Origin: Sperchopsis tessellata
Taxonomy: Eukaryota; Arthropoda; Insecta; Coleoptera; Hydrophilidae
Assembly: GCA_033557685.1 (NCBI GenBank)
Contig: JAWQRN010000289.1
Location: forward strand, 1-32,126
Length of the DNA stretch: 32,126 bases
Direction: 5' to 3'
Shown here: in pieces, positions 10,801 to 21,369 of the stretch
How the letters are laid out: each line of letters begins with the position of its first letter
Position numbering within the stretch: position 1 is the stretch's first letter
Notes under the pieces: generated by a model
Seen by the model: the letters and a program-made list of their open reading frames with translations, nothing else
Told to the model about the DNA's origin: nothing
Databases searched by the model: none
Made by a program: the position numbers and the translations under genes

Positions 10801-13800
10801 GATGATTCCAAAAATGTTTGAAAAACTGTGGCAAAATTTCTTCCTTAATATAGTGAGACTCCACACCATCAGTGGCACAACACTGCTTCACTACTTTCAA
10901 AACAATCTTCTTCATTTCCTCATCAGGAGACTGGAATTCTCTGATCAAGATTAACATCACTTCTCTTGTATAATAGTTGGCATATTCAGCATCCATAAGA
11001 GGAATCAAATAACCAATAGCTTTCAAGAAAGCAGCCAAACCTTTTCCTCTATGTGTTCTAATACCTTTCCATAAAGGTTTCAATACGGAGTCAAAACTTT
11101 CAATACCATAAGGCGTAGCGGCTTCTGCTAAAGCGGCAATTCCCAAAGCTGTGATGGTACGAACTTTCTGTTGTTCGTCCACCAAGCCATGTTCAATAAT
11201 TTCCACCAATGACTTTAAATGGGGTAAAATTGCACAACCCATCAAGATGGCTATTTGCTGAACGATTTTTATACCAGTATGTCTGGCTTGCCATGATTTT
11301 TTGGAACGGCACACAGCTTTCAAGAATGGCAATAGTGAGGGAATACCTAAAGCTGAAGCCACTACAGCAAAGGCACGAGCTGTAGTGTTACGTACGTATT
11401 CATCAATATTATCGATATCTGGTCTCATCGTAGATATCATAGTGGCTAGACCAGCGGCTTTTGCAAGATTAGAAATGATCTCACGACCTTCAACACGAGC
11501 ATAGTAATCTTCATCAATAAGCAAGGGTTCTATGACGACAAGAATCTTGTGGACGTAAGGTCTGACCAAGTCATCTAGTTTGTAGAGGATACGGTCGATG
11601 ACTTTTACCAACAAGTGACGTTCTTGATCTTCTAAAGTGGGGCTCATAAGCAAGGGTAAAATTTGGTTAAATAAAGGTCCTGCCCCAAATTCTCTTGCTT
11701 TATCTGTTATTTGCCGTAAAGCTGCTTTACGCATTGGAGGTGTGCCGTTCTTGATTTTCAATAAGAGTTTCATTATTTTTCTTTCTTTCTGTTCCTCAGG
11801 ACCAAGAGCATCTTCATCTATGTCAACCAAAAGCTTGTCAAAGTATTGGGCATCTTCTGGCTTCATAAATGGCAGATTTTGGCCTTTAGGTTGATTTTCT
11901 ATGTATTTGGATGAGTTATCTTCCTAAAATATGAAAAGAGGGTAACAAATTTTTGATTGGACAAATTTTTAAATTATGCAATCTATAGAAAATATATTGT
12001 AAAAATTTGTGTACATTTGTAAACACTGTGGCTACTGCATTCATTTCGGCGTTCAGCAACTTTTGCGATATGCTATTATTTACGTGGTCGGAAATAAAAA
12101 TACCAATACAATTCTGTACTGGCGACCATGGAAGCAATATTAAAATAATGTAAACATTATTTGTGAAAAGTATATTGTATCTTCAGGAAATCGTTGTGTC
12201 AAGTTTTGAAAAAGTACATGGTCGACATGAAATTTAGGGTCAAAACCTACCTTTTGCATAAAGAATCCTTGTGGGGTACCCAATAAGGGAGTGGGAGTTG
12301 CTGTTAATTTTCTAGCAGGTGTACGAATTGGTATATAACCTACTGGAGGTGGTAAAATTTTGAATCCGGGTGGAAACATGCCATCTAATTCTTCATTAGA
12401 ATATGGTCTGTTGCGTTCATCAATCTCTCTCTCCCAACGGAAAGCTTGCAGTTGTTCGGGAGTCATGGATGCTAAATGCCCCGGAGTAGGTGTTGCCATA
12501 CCCATGGCTTTCACTCCAACAGGAGTTGATCCTCCTGGTGTTAGCACAGGAGTTGAATGAACTGACGTACCGTGAGGTGTTTGGGGTGACAAGGCTCCTG
12601 GAGTCATGGTTGCTGAAGGAGTCAGCTGTGCAGATGGGGTTTCATCCCATCTAGATCTGTGAAATTAATAATTTATATTTTATCAAATATTAAAAAAAAT
12701 AAAAGCGTTTTACTTACCTTCGTTTGGAAGTTCCAGGTGTAGGTGTTTCTTGAATCAGATCAGCACCTGTACGATCAGTACGCGGTGTCTCTGCCCAGCC
12801 ACTATTATGACCAGGTGTTTCACGATCTGTTTTTGGGGTTTCATCCCAACGATTCCTACGGGAATTCTTATCTTGAGCTAGTGTTTCACGACCAGGTGTT
12901 AAAGCACCTGGTGTTGCAGCTCCTGGTGTGGCATCCCAAATTCTCGTAGACTGGCCCGGTGTTGCTCCAGGAGTTTCATTACCTTTATGACCTGGAGTTT
13001 CATCCCAACGATGATCAGCAGGAGTTTTCTGTGAGAAAGTTAGTTAGTTTTTTAAGCGAACAAATTAGAACGTTTAGCACTATTAAGCCTTTGAGTATTA
13101 AAGTGCATGAAATCACATCAAAAATCGTATTGGTAATGTGGTCGAAGAAGCGCTGTACAGCTATAGGTCTTAATGGTTTACAAAATGATCTCAAATGCGT
13201 CCATAATTAATCTTTATAACGAAAAATATGATTCTAATAAACAAATGCAAGTGCAGTAGGTTTTAAAGATTTGAATTGGTATTTTATATTTTATTTCGTA
13301 ACGCGGATTATTCTAATAACAAGTAATCACAATAATTCTTACAACCAACACCAAAATGACCTAAAGTTATTAAATAATAAGCAGTTTAAAAAAAAATGAA
13401 GATAAAGTTATTTTATGCTTACATACTGTAAGTACCTAAATGAGCTTTATAACCTATGTGAGGTAGAGTTAGTCATATATTTGTATATTGTACTTAATTT
13501 TGAATTATGGATAAATTTTAGGTTGTTATTCATTTTAATGTATATTCAAATCTGACATATTCTATGTTTTTTAACTTAAAGAATCAAATTCAAATTGATT
13601 TTACGTTTAGTTACCAAAAGACAGAGAAATTTTAGAGAAAAATTCCTGCTTGGTATTAATTGAAGTTTGATAATGACCATACTATAGACTGAGTTCAACA
13701 TTAAACAGGTGATTTACATTGGTTCAACAAAATTTGTTTGCACGAATCCTTTAATATATTCAAATAAGTTGGAAATAGATAACTAAAAAAATATAATATT

Positions 13801-16800
13801 AGTTATAGTTTGAGTGTGCGTGATTAGGGAAATACACATGTCATCACAGTGTTGATAAAAAATGAAATAATAATATAATAATAACATTTATTAGCCAAAA
13901 GACATGTATAAATAAATGATATAAAAAAATAAACACAAATAAACATATATGACAAGTCAACTGGAACTTATCAATAATCCCTTTGCAATAGCTGTAATCT
14001 GTAATCAGGTAATGGTATAGCTTTCTTTTGAAAAGTTGGTGGATGTCTCGAATGGATGATGGAAGTTAATTTAGAAATTTAACAGCCATATAGTCAGGTC
14101 CTTTCTGTCCCACCGACAGTCTTTCTTCTAATATGAGTCTTTCTCCGTGTGTCATAGTGATGGAGGTCTTGTCCTGTAATGTGCTTTGCCTCATTTTCTT
14201 GGGCATATTGTAAAGTATAAAACAGGTACAGTGATGAGATTGTCAGAAGTTTGTGTTTGACAAATAGAGGCCTAAAATGGGTTAATGGATGTACACCCTC
14301 GATTATTCTTATTGCCTGCATTCGGAGTATCAAGAGTAGGTGGACGTCTGCAGCCATTCCCCAGAAAATGATACCATGAGACAACAACAATTAAATCATG
14401 CCATGGTATATCAACCTCAAGACCATATGATAAACAGTTGGACGTACTGAGTGCAAAAGGTGTCCATGTTATTTTAGAGTCCATATGAATTCCCAGAAAT
14501 TTAGCAGAGACCACCTATTCAATGAAACTGGCATCAACTCTTAACAGGAGGCTTTTTTTAAGTGCTTTATTGGGGGCAAAAGTTGCATGAATTGAGACCT
14601 TTTGCTGTTAAGCAGAATAGCATTGTTCGTGCACCATTCGAAATACTGCTCTATGGCTAGTCTGGATCAATTATGTGCAGCATCAGTAGTGTTGCCAGAA
14701 ACTATTATTGGTGTTATCGGCAAAAGTCACAACCTGATAAACAGATATACAGATTGCTGGCAGATCGTTAACCATAACGAGGAAAAGTGCCCGGCCGAGG
14801 ATTGTTCCCTGGGGGATTCTTACATGAACAGGCTGCTTCTCAGAGATGCAGTCGCCCACCAAAACACATAGCCCTGACCCTTTTAGGTATGACTCTATCC
14901 ATAAGTTACTTTTCCCTCTGATTCCCATTAGATCCAGCTTCATGAGTAGGAGATTGTGGTTCTCTGTGTCAAATGCTCTTGACATATCGAAGAAGAGTGC
15001 TACGGGGTTAGTTTTGTTTGTGAGTGATGATAAAAATGGTATAACATTATATCCTCCAAGTTACTGTGAGCATTTAAAAATAACAAAATAGTTTCGCTGC
15101 AAAAATTTACTTTCTGAGGATGGTACTGAAAGAATTATTGATATTTTAGTTTGTTTAAATCAAGGAATATAAAAAAGTATGAAAGGTGAATACAAAGCTG
15201 ATATATGATGCCAATAATCAAGAATACTCCTTCCCTTAGCTTACAACTTGGACTTGTCCAAGAAAAATCAGGAATTCTGCGCTGGGTGACGTATGTGTAA
15301 TTCTCAAAATGCGTGGACTCTACTTACATCATTATCCCACAGCGGAGTGGCTGCATTACTATTACTAGAAGGTGTTACCACTAGAGATATTTTCTTGCTA
15401 GGTACAAAAGATTCATCAACTGTCTGATCCCAACGACCCCTTTTCTTTGCAGCTGTTATTAACTTGGCATCACCGTTTGAAATTTTAAACAATCCATCTT
15501 TAGCTTTCTCCAGTATTACTTTACGTACCTTTAACGAAAAAAATAATTAAAGAACAAGCATTTTTGGAACAAAAATTAAAAAATGTATCACCTCATTCTC
15601 TTCGTCTTTTAGAATCTGTTCCTTCATTATCTGGGTATAATTTCTGGCATTAATTTCTGGTGTTTTTCCACCTGCAAACATGAAGTACTTCAGAAACAGG
15701 AAAGCGTAACTTTCATAAGTTATGACTGCATTTCGCAGACGTAAGTCTAAAGTTAATTCTTCAACGTTAATCTGGTAGGAAGAAATATTCAAGATAATAG
15801 TAGGGTGGTTTGAAATTTCCATTCCTTCTTCAAAAATAATAAAAAAGTTAACTAACTGTGCAAGAGAATTATGTAAAAGCTAATGATTTTGAACAAATAA
15901 ATGAGATTAAAATCTTCTAGGATATTATGTTTTAATAATATATTGCCATTAATTGCATTTATGAGAATATAAATTACTATTTCAGATTGACTGTCTGAAG
16001 TTTATTTATGGTATCATATTGTTAAATTTCATATACAAGTAGAATTCAAGAGATTGAAATAAACTAATACTGATTTGAATAAGTGATGGAAATTATCAAA
16101 CCGATATACATACGTGTCAAATTGGCCCCTCATTTCAGCTGTTTTTCTTCTAGATAGACAGGAAAACAAATCGAACCTAGAAATAGGCTGGGGTGATTAA
16201 TATTTTTCGATTCAATGCACTCACTCTTTCATTCTGCTGTTCATAATGATTTTTTTAGTCTGACTTACAAGAACTTACAAAGTTGCTCAAATGAAACTTC
16301 GGCACCATAAGTTTTCTTTATCAGGGTTTCCTAAAGCTGTAGATTTCCGAGGAGAACAAAATTAACATTAGTCTATTTGTCTTTCTTGTATTTCATATTA
16401 TGCCTAATTATTTTTACATATTTTTAAAAATTTAACTAAAGCTTCTAGTTACGAAACACTTGCATTCTACGTGCTCATTCATACACCCCAATTTTAAAGT
16501 TGCTTTAGATCTTGCTTGGAAAAAAAATAAATTTAACTTTATAACTTGCTGCTTCAAACTAAAATTAAATAATGCATAGGACGAAAATTAAGTGCATAAG
16601 TTTTATAAAAGCAAAGTGTTATCAGAAATATATCTAGAAAAGGCGTAATAACATTTCAACCATCATCACACTGCCCATCAAGACAGGTAATCTAATAGTG
16701 AAAGAAAAATAAGACAGAACCAATACATCACAAAAAACTTTCTTAGTTTTTGTAGAAAGGTAGTGCCTATAAGTATATATTATTCTTAATCCCAAATAAG

Positions 16801-19424
16801 CTGTCTTAATGCATTTCTATACATGCCTCTCATACAAGAAAGTGATATACATTATTAGTCTGATGAACTTAGCTTCATATTTAATTGGTAAGAGGATCCA
16901 TCAATAGATAGTAGAGAGTAAAATTTTTGACTACAAAGGATTTAGCACCAACATATGCCCTACAGACTGAAGACATTATGTACAGGTCCATACTCATTTA
17001 ATTAGTGCAGTCTGAAAATCATTGAGATAGAAAGAATGGTACATTTTCCAAATAGGAAAAGAGGTGTAACACACGAATAAGAGTTTGCAAATATTAGGTT
17101 TGGTATTCCACAAGGAAGTATAATTGGACCATTACTTTTCATTGTATATATAAATAATTGTATACGAGGAAATTTTACACTCTTTGGTAAATTATGCAGG
17201 TGACACAACATTACTAAGAGAATGCCAAAAATAATTAAGTAAACTGAAATCATTTTAGGGGAAGTTAATAAATGGATGTTAAAAAACTATTTATTTATAA
17301 ATGAAAGTAAGACAAACTATATTTTATTTAGAACTAAGCAAGCAGAAAATATATAGCATATAACAATAAGAAATCTGTCTTGTCTCAAAGTGCTAAACTT
17401 CTACGAATATAGATGAACGTAGGTTGGAAAATTCATGTACCCGAGGTAGCTCAAAAAGTTGGTTGACTGTGTAACTCTTTTGATTTGTTGAGTAAGTACC
17501 TTGAGACAAGTATATTGGAAATTATTTATTATTTGAATTTCGTTTCCACTGTAAGATTAGGGATGCTTTGTTGACAAAGGTATAAGTACACGCTATTCAT
17601 ATTACAAAAATGAGTTATTAAAATGATTTTCAAGTTAAAATATAATGATAGTGGTAAGGCAGTATTTCGTAAAAATAATCGTACAGTAGTAGCCATTCAT
17701 GAATATGAATATTAAAAAGAAAAGTATATTGTCTTTTCATGATTTTAATTATATAAACTAGGCGACCAGCTTCGACCACACAAAGGTCATCTTCAGGGTT
17801 AATGACACAGCCTCGTCACTAAGCCTGAAGATGATCTTTGTGTGGTCAAAACCGGTCGCCTAGTTTATATAATTAAAATTGTGGATAGACAATAGACTTT
17901 TCATTTTAAAATTAATTAGATCCACAAAAAGTTCTCAATATCCGCAGACTTAGTCTGCTTGTAGACATTATGTATAATCTTTTTTCTTTAATGTTGGAGT
18001 TTTTCAGATGATGGTGTTTCGTGCCTTTTGAGAGGTTTCACCGAAATATGCTAACTATAAATCAACATTCAAAACAATTAGAAGGTAAATAGATTTGTTC
18101 TAATGAAGATTATAGCAACTTACACTTTTAAAAAGAGAGATATATATGAGGAACTGCAGCAAATTGGAAACAAAGTTAATTGCCATAAATCATTCAATTC
18201 ATTATATACTATTAGGTATGTTTTCAAGACGCAAGTGACATAATCAGAATGAGTGCAGTAGAATCTATGTACACTGTGAGAGTAAGGTAAGTACTATAAT
18301 AGAGAAAACAGGTCCAGCTTAGTAAGAGACAATTACGGAATTCAAAATTTTCATTTATGTAGGAGATATAACAAAAATTGAATGTGCATGTAAAACCGCC
18401 AAATTCTGAGAAATTAAGGCATTTTCAATTCTATTTTATTTTTGTCTTCTAACCAAGAACTAAAGCTACAAATAATATGGCAAACATAGAAATTGAATAC
18501 TACAGATAGATATTTTGAAAGATATAAACTCACCATCTGCAAAAGGATCATTTCTTTCTGGAGATATGATCATTCTCCTTCGTCTTTGTCTATATTCATC
18601 TTCTTTCGCCACAATTTTTGGTTTTCTACGATCGCTAAATGGGTCATAATTGTTATCACTCTACGAAAAAAAAAAAAAAAGACAAGCTTTAAAATTTTGA
18701 TGTAAGGTAGCTAAAATCTTACTAGTTATATAAAATTGAATGTTAATATATCCATAGTGAGTATAGATTTATAACCTGCGCAACATCATTAAGAAGAGCA
18801 ATAGGAGCTCCAAATCCACTGCGTTTTTGGCCAAATCCAGCATCATCTTCATCATCATCAATTTCATCATTAGCAGCTATAGATGTAACATAACCATCAT
18901 ATTTGTTTTTCTTGCAGATTCCATCATAGATTTCACTGTCAAAGTAGCCACTTTCTCCTAGACTTACACCCTTATCGGTGCCTTCTACTGGAACTTCAAG
19001 CTTCTTTAGCTGTATTTCTCTAATTTTATCTTCAATATCTAAAAATAAAACAATTACGCTTTAATAGTAAAATAGAAGATCTTATCTTATCGTTTAAGAA
19101 ATAATTGGATGCTAACAAAATAATGGTATATATTTTTTTACAAAAATATAACAAAGCTCTTTTATTTATTTACATATAGTTGTACTTTACTTTCTTATTT
19201 ATGTACACATGTGCAATGTCAACAGAAACACTATTGTGAAAGGTTAAGGCTACAAAGTTTATTATTATTTATTTAACTAAACAACCAATTATTTCAGTAT
19301 TTAATTAAATGTAATATGTTTTTCCTGTACTTTATAAAGAATATATTAAAATCATTGAATTTACTTTGGTGTGATTATTTAATTTTATGTTCTTACCTTC
19401 GTGTGTCCTGGCTATATTCTCCAT
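7726..19424 (-). CDS. SF3B1: Splicing factor 3B subunit 1 (SF3b155), complete, 10 exons
   Basis: SF3B1 is the HEAT-repeat scaffold of the SF3b complex in U2 snRNP. It clamps the branch-point helix in the nucleus. Exons in transcript order: 19397-19424, 18776-19038, 18534-18660, 15592-15671, 15328-15528, 12718-13028, 12251-12656, 10732-11923, 8016-9238, 7726-7884. Their lengths sum to 3,990 nt, giving 1,329 residues plus TAG. All introns are GT-AG and the phases close without a shift. The start gives MENIARTHE, matching the family's MAKIAKTHE. Residues 1 to about 490 are low-complexity, with TPG repeats and RWDET/RWDQT motifs. About 490-1329 is the HEAT superhelix, nearly identical to human from memory. 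The human K700 hotspot lysine corresponds to Lys725 and is unchanged. The C-terminus ends YELDYIL as in human. No break was seen. Identity is very secure; exon edges rest on consensus splice sites and phase. Confidence 0.97.
8016..9238 (-). CDS. SF3B1: SF3B1 exon 9 (second half of HEAT repeats)
   Basis: Encodes residues 870-1277 from GASEIINRIVDDLKDE to LQYTLQ. It includes VGRIADRGPEYVSAREWMR and KVQERQNRVCTT, the region around the branch-adenosine and pladienolide pocket known from human SF3B1. The open frame runs past the GTGAGT donor into intron 9 and stops there. Confidence 0.97.
9380..10329 (-). mobile_element. Internally deleted Jockey-like LINE in SF3B1 intron 8
   Basis: Minus strand, sense with SF3B1. 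A 5' untranslated block (about 10065-10329) shares extended similarity with the LINE in intron 5. It is joined directly to the C-terminal part of ORF2: NWCDSNKLYLNINKCKAMTY and TRKKNPIFFSYKI (about 9950-10040), then IERIQIKFLKYLFF and YINIHVPTTPIRHQY lower down. These are standard Jockey RT-to-C-terminus motifs. ORF1, endonuclease and most of the RT are absent. The 5' end is set by the last base shared with the other copy; the 3' limit is approximate. Confidence 0.8.
10732..11923 (-). CDS. SF3B1: SF3B1 exon 8 (first half of HEAT repeats)
   Basis: This 1,192-nt exon encodes residues 473-869. After a short linker (NLPFMKPEDAQYFDKLL) the HEAT array begins. It contains the cancer-hotspot repeat, with DEQQKVRT holding Lys725, the counterpart of human K700. 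It ends ...EIANKVG at donor GTAAGC. Sequence is close to human throughout, so strong constraint is inferred. Confidence 0.97.
12251..12656 (-). CDS. SF3B1: SF3B1 exon 7 (p14/SF3B6-binding segment)
   Basis: Encodes residues 337-472: a last SRWDETP motif, TPVLTPGGSTP, MATPTPGH, MTPEQLQAFRWEREIDERNRP, and the ILPPPVGYIPIRTPARKL segment. In human the last segment binds the branch-point protein p14 (SF3B6). The open frame continues into intron 7, but the GTAGGT donor after FFMQK rejoins exon 8 in frame. Confidence 0.95.
12718..13028 (-). CDS. SF3B1: SF3B1 exon 6 (TPG/RWDET repeat region)
   Basis: Encodes residues 234-336. These carry repeated ETPG/TPG units, two RWDETP motifs, and IWDATPG and GWAETPRTDR segments. 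The human region is a disordered, heavily phosphorylated tract of Thr-Pro sites. Acceptor TCACAG, donor GTAAGT; phase 2 carries over to exon 7. Confidence 0.94.
13866..15322 (-). mobile_element. Internally deleted Jockey-like LINE in SF3B1 intron 5
   Basis: Minus strand, sense with SF3B1. The 5' block (about 15065-15322) matches the intron 8 copy. It is followed by RT: SRAFDTENHNLLLMKLDLMG (about 14925-14982), RIPQGTILGRALFLVMVNDLP (about 14760-14820) and VTFADNTN (about 14700, usual FADDT). C-terminal HYDTRRKTHIR and a 3' UTR ending AATAAATGTTATTATTAT near 13866-13890 complete it. ORF1 and endonuclease are missing and frames are broken. Its 5' end coincides with the exon 5 splice donor. Confidence 0.85.
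15328..15528 (-). CDS. SF3B1: SF3B1 exon 5 (first RWDQT motif)
   Basis: Encodes residues 167-233, with KKRGRWDQTVD. This matches the strongest human UHM-ligand motif (KRKRRWDQTAD), a class known to bind U2AF-like UHM domains. The rest of the exon is serine/threonine-rich and poorly conserved. Its donor GTAAGT sits directly against the 5' end of a LINE copy. Confidence 0.92.
15592..15671 (-). CDS. SF3B1: SF3B1 exon 4
   Basis: This 80-nt exon encodes GGKTPEINARNYTQIMKEQ and a short acidic tail (residues 140-166). It corresponds to human GGKTPDPKMNARTYMDVMREQ. Acceptor TTTGCAG, donor GTGATA. Confidence 0.93.
16960..17690 (+). mobile_element. Decayed Jockey/CR1-like LINE in SF3B1 intron 3
   Basis: Antisense to SF3B1. 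FGIPQGSIIGPLLFIVYINN (about 17100-17160) is the RT B-box region. A degraded NYAGDTTLL (about 17190-17217, usual YADDTTLL) follows, then ILGEVNKWMLKNYLFINESKT and ILFRTKQ to about 17340. A further stretch reads KWVIKMIFKLKYNDS in decayed form. Multiple stops. Confidence 0.78.
17728..17893. repeat. Foldback repeat with hammerhead-like core, SF3B1 intron 3
   Basis: Two 70-bp arms (17728-17797 and 17824-17893) are inverted copies, identical at 62 of 70 positions, around a 26-nt spacer. The right arm on the plus strand contains CTGAAGA, a short GATC/GGTC stem, AAA, the palindrome ACCGGT and then C. These are in the order of a minimal type I hammerhead ribozyme of the kind known in Penelope-like elements. 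No reverse transcriptase of that class is nearby. Foldback structure is certain; ribozyme identity is a hypothesis. Confidence 0.85.
18534..18660 (-). CDS. SF3B1: SF3B1 exon 3
   Basis: Encodes about residues 98-139: the YDPFSDRRKPKI, EDEYRQRRRRMIISPER and DPFADG segments, matching human YDPFAEHRPPKI...MIISPERLDPFADG. The acceptor is preceded by a run of 15 T on the coding strand. The donor is GTGAGT. Confidence 0.94.
18776..19038 (-). CDS. SF3B1: SF3B1 exon 2 (conserved N-terminal block)
   Basis: This 263-nt exon encodes residues 10-97, including ESGYFDSEIYDG, GYVTSIAANDE, an acidic run and RSGFGAPIALLNDVAQ. The acceptor is TTTTTAG and the donor GTTAT. It has diverged from the second copy at 5408-5670, notably ICKKN where that copy has GGGKS. 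Confidence 0.95.
19397..19424 (-). CDS. SF3B1: SF3B1 exon 1 (start codon exon)
   Basis: This 28-nt exon encodes MENIARTHE plus the first base of an Asp codon and is followed by the donor GTAAG. The ATG is assigned because the following THED-IE matches the conserved start of SF3B1. Too short to be found as an open reading frame. Confidence 0.93.
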
Positions 19425-19567
19425 TTTATATATTTGTTTTTAACTTTAACAAATACAGGGTTTAATTCAAGTTAACGTAGTATATATTAAATAAATTAAA
19501 TTTGTGTTAAACGAAATATTTAAACAGATTCGTCGGCTTAATGTCAAGCTTATTTGGTAAGTGGTAG

Positions 19568-19632
19568 TCCTAATTTACCGGCATCTTACGAGGGGCACTC
19601 ATAAATATATCGATTGTTCCATTCAAGATGGT
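19568..19632 (-). promoter_or_regulatory. Likely SF3B1 promoter block
   Basis: Lies about 145-210 bp upstream of the SF3B1 ATG. It contains CTAATTTACCGGCA on the plus strand (19570-19583), also present with one change upstream of the second SF3B1 5' end. It also holds a near-DRE site TATCGATT (19608-19615) and a CCATCTT motif on the minus strand (near 19630). Promoter role is inferred from position and shared sequence. Confidence 0.45.
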
Positions 19633-20085
19633 ATGTATGCCTATCATAATTTAAGCGCCCCAGCTTATATAAAGTTAGTCCACGAATTTTTGCACTAAAT
19701 TACAAAATATATTATGCTATTTTAGTTTTATGTAGATAACTTAGATTTAAAAAATAGGTATTAGAGAGTTGATACCCTTTATTATATGCCTATACAATAT
19801 GAAACTGCATGGGCAGCCCCATATAAAACATAATTTCATTTGTTTGGTATTTTAAATAAGAAGTGTTTCAATTTATGTGTTCAACCACTATATGGCACGA
19901 TATTTAAAGCACAGTGAAAGTGGTTAATAATATGCTTTAAAATATAAATCAGAATTTAAATATAACTGCCTTAAATAATCTTATAAAGTATGTTGACGAC
20001 AGTTGATCTGATGACAAATTTAATTTTGTTTTTAAAATAGCAGAATATTTAGTTTGATTGAAAAATAACTGCCAAGTTTAAGGAT
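19633..20085. other. Upstream flank of SF3B1 without a recognised gene
   Basis: AT-rich. Nothing convincing was read between the SF3B1 promoter block and the hAT remnant; decayed 5' hAT coding sequence may be present. Confidence 0.4.
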
Positions 20086-20089
20086 AACG

Positions 20090-20640
20090 CATTGCGAAAA
20101 TGTAAGAATATATTGTATGATTATGAATATTTAGACAAAACACCAGGTGATCCACAATATAATATTAAAATATAATTTGTTCTCTAAATTTTGGATAAAG
20201 GTATTAATTATTTAGACGAAAAGTTTGATCACTTTACAAAACATAGTGAAACATTTAAATTTTTACTAATTTTTAAGAAATTTATGGAATGAATGTGATA
20301 ATTTAGAAATTATGCTTACCTATGACGAAGAAAATATATATCTGCAATAGATTTGTATAATGAAATAAAGAACGGTAATATAAATTCATATATTATATTA
20401 CAGTAGATACGCATATATAAAACTATTAAATTCAATTTTCCCAAATTTGATTAATATTTTAAGAATATTGTTTTACCGGTATCAGTAATTAGTGGAAAAA
20501 GACCTTTTTCAAAGGTTAAATTTCTTAAAAATAATTTGAGATCTAGTATCTCCCAAGAAAGATTAGTTGGTGTGCCAATGATATCAATTGAAAGTGGTAT
20601 ATCTGTGTGTGTATATTATTTCGAAGCGTCTACAAAATTT
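20090..20640 (+). mobile_element. hAT transposase C-terminal remnant
   Basis: A segment at 20473-20605 reads LPVSVISGKRPFSKVKFLKN followed by NLRSSISQERLVGVPMISIE. This is the hAT dimerisation domain signature (usual LPVSVASAERSFSKLKLIK...LRSTMSQERLSGLALLSIE). Upstream, about 20098-20260, NILYDYEYLDKTPGDPQYNI and NYLDEKFDHFTKH resemble preceding hAT/ZMYM1-type sequence. Stops and AT drift show decay. Confidence 0.75.
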
Positions 20641-20763
20641 ACAAACCCTAAAATTGTTTATAATAATATGTGTGTATGTGCTACAATAATATCCGTCTTC
20701 TCAACCCAAAGAACTACTCATATTCTTTCATATTATACAGCACATAATTCGCCCTGTTTATAA

Positions 20764-21365
20764 ATCACTCATTTGAGTGTAATTCCCCCGAACTCTATAG
20801 ATACCCCCGCTGTAGATCAGTCTATTGTGTTGCCTACGTATTGATACTTTTTTTAGACAAAATCATCACTCTAAACTTCACAATTATCTGAACAAACGGT
20901 CAGCCAGATGTGATGGAGACGATAGGGCAGATGCGTGTTTGGGATAACTTCGACGAAAAGTAACACCATTTTCTTACGGCGCTGTTAATTAGTGAGAAAT
21001 CTTTTGTCTCCAGCATGATGTTTTTTGATGGTGCTGTAACAAAACTCCAATTCATTCAACTTAGTAGAATATTTTACAAACTGTAAATAAAAATACAGTA
21101 TGTGTAATACATTCAACTCCATCCTTTCAACCCAAAAATTCCACGCCTCTTATTTCTATTGCTATTGGAAATAAAGGTAAGCGAAAAATTTAAATCCTGT
21201 TTACACGAAACGGAAGTAGCGCCGCTACATTAAATTACAGTTAATTCATCTATAAATCTTCCGAAATAAAATACAACCATACCCAACATTTTGGTTAATT
21301 TGAGCCATAACCGCAAAACTTTGTAACATTTTAAATTCTTACCTTAAAAATATCAGTTAAAAAAG
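20764..21365. other. Unassigned sequence between hAT and BEL/Pao remnants
   Basis: No gene recognised. It may hold the hAT 3' end and the 5' leader of the BEL/Pao element; no 5' LTR matching the downstream LTR was found. Confidence 0.35.
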
Positions 21366-21369
21366 TATT

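Noticed and set aside
12140..12607. Open frame extending exon 7 past FFMQK
   Set aside because: The tail after FFMQK does not match SF3B1; the GTAGGT donor at 12250 joins exon 8 in frame with the expected linker.
18661..18682. Poly(A)-like run on the plus strand near SF3B1 exon 3
   Set aside because: In transcript direction it is the polypyrimidine tract of the exon 3 acceptor, not a retroposon tail.
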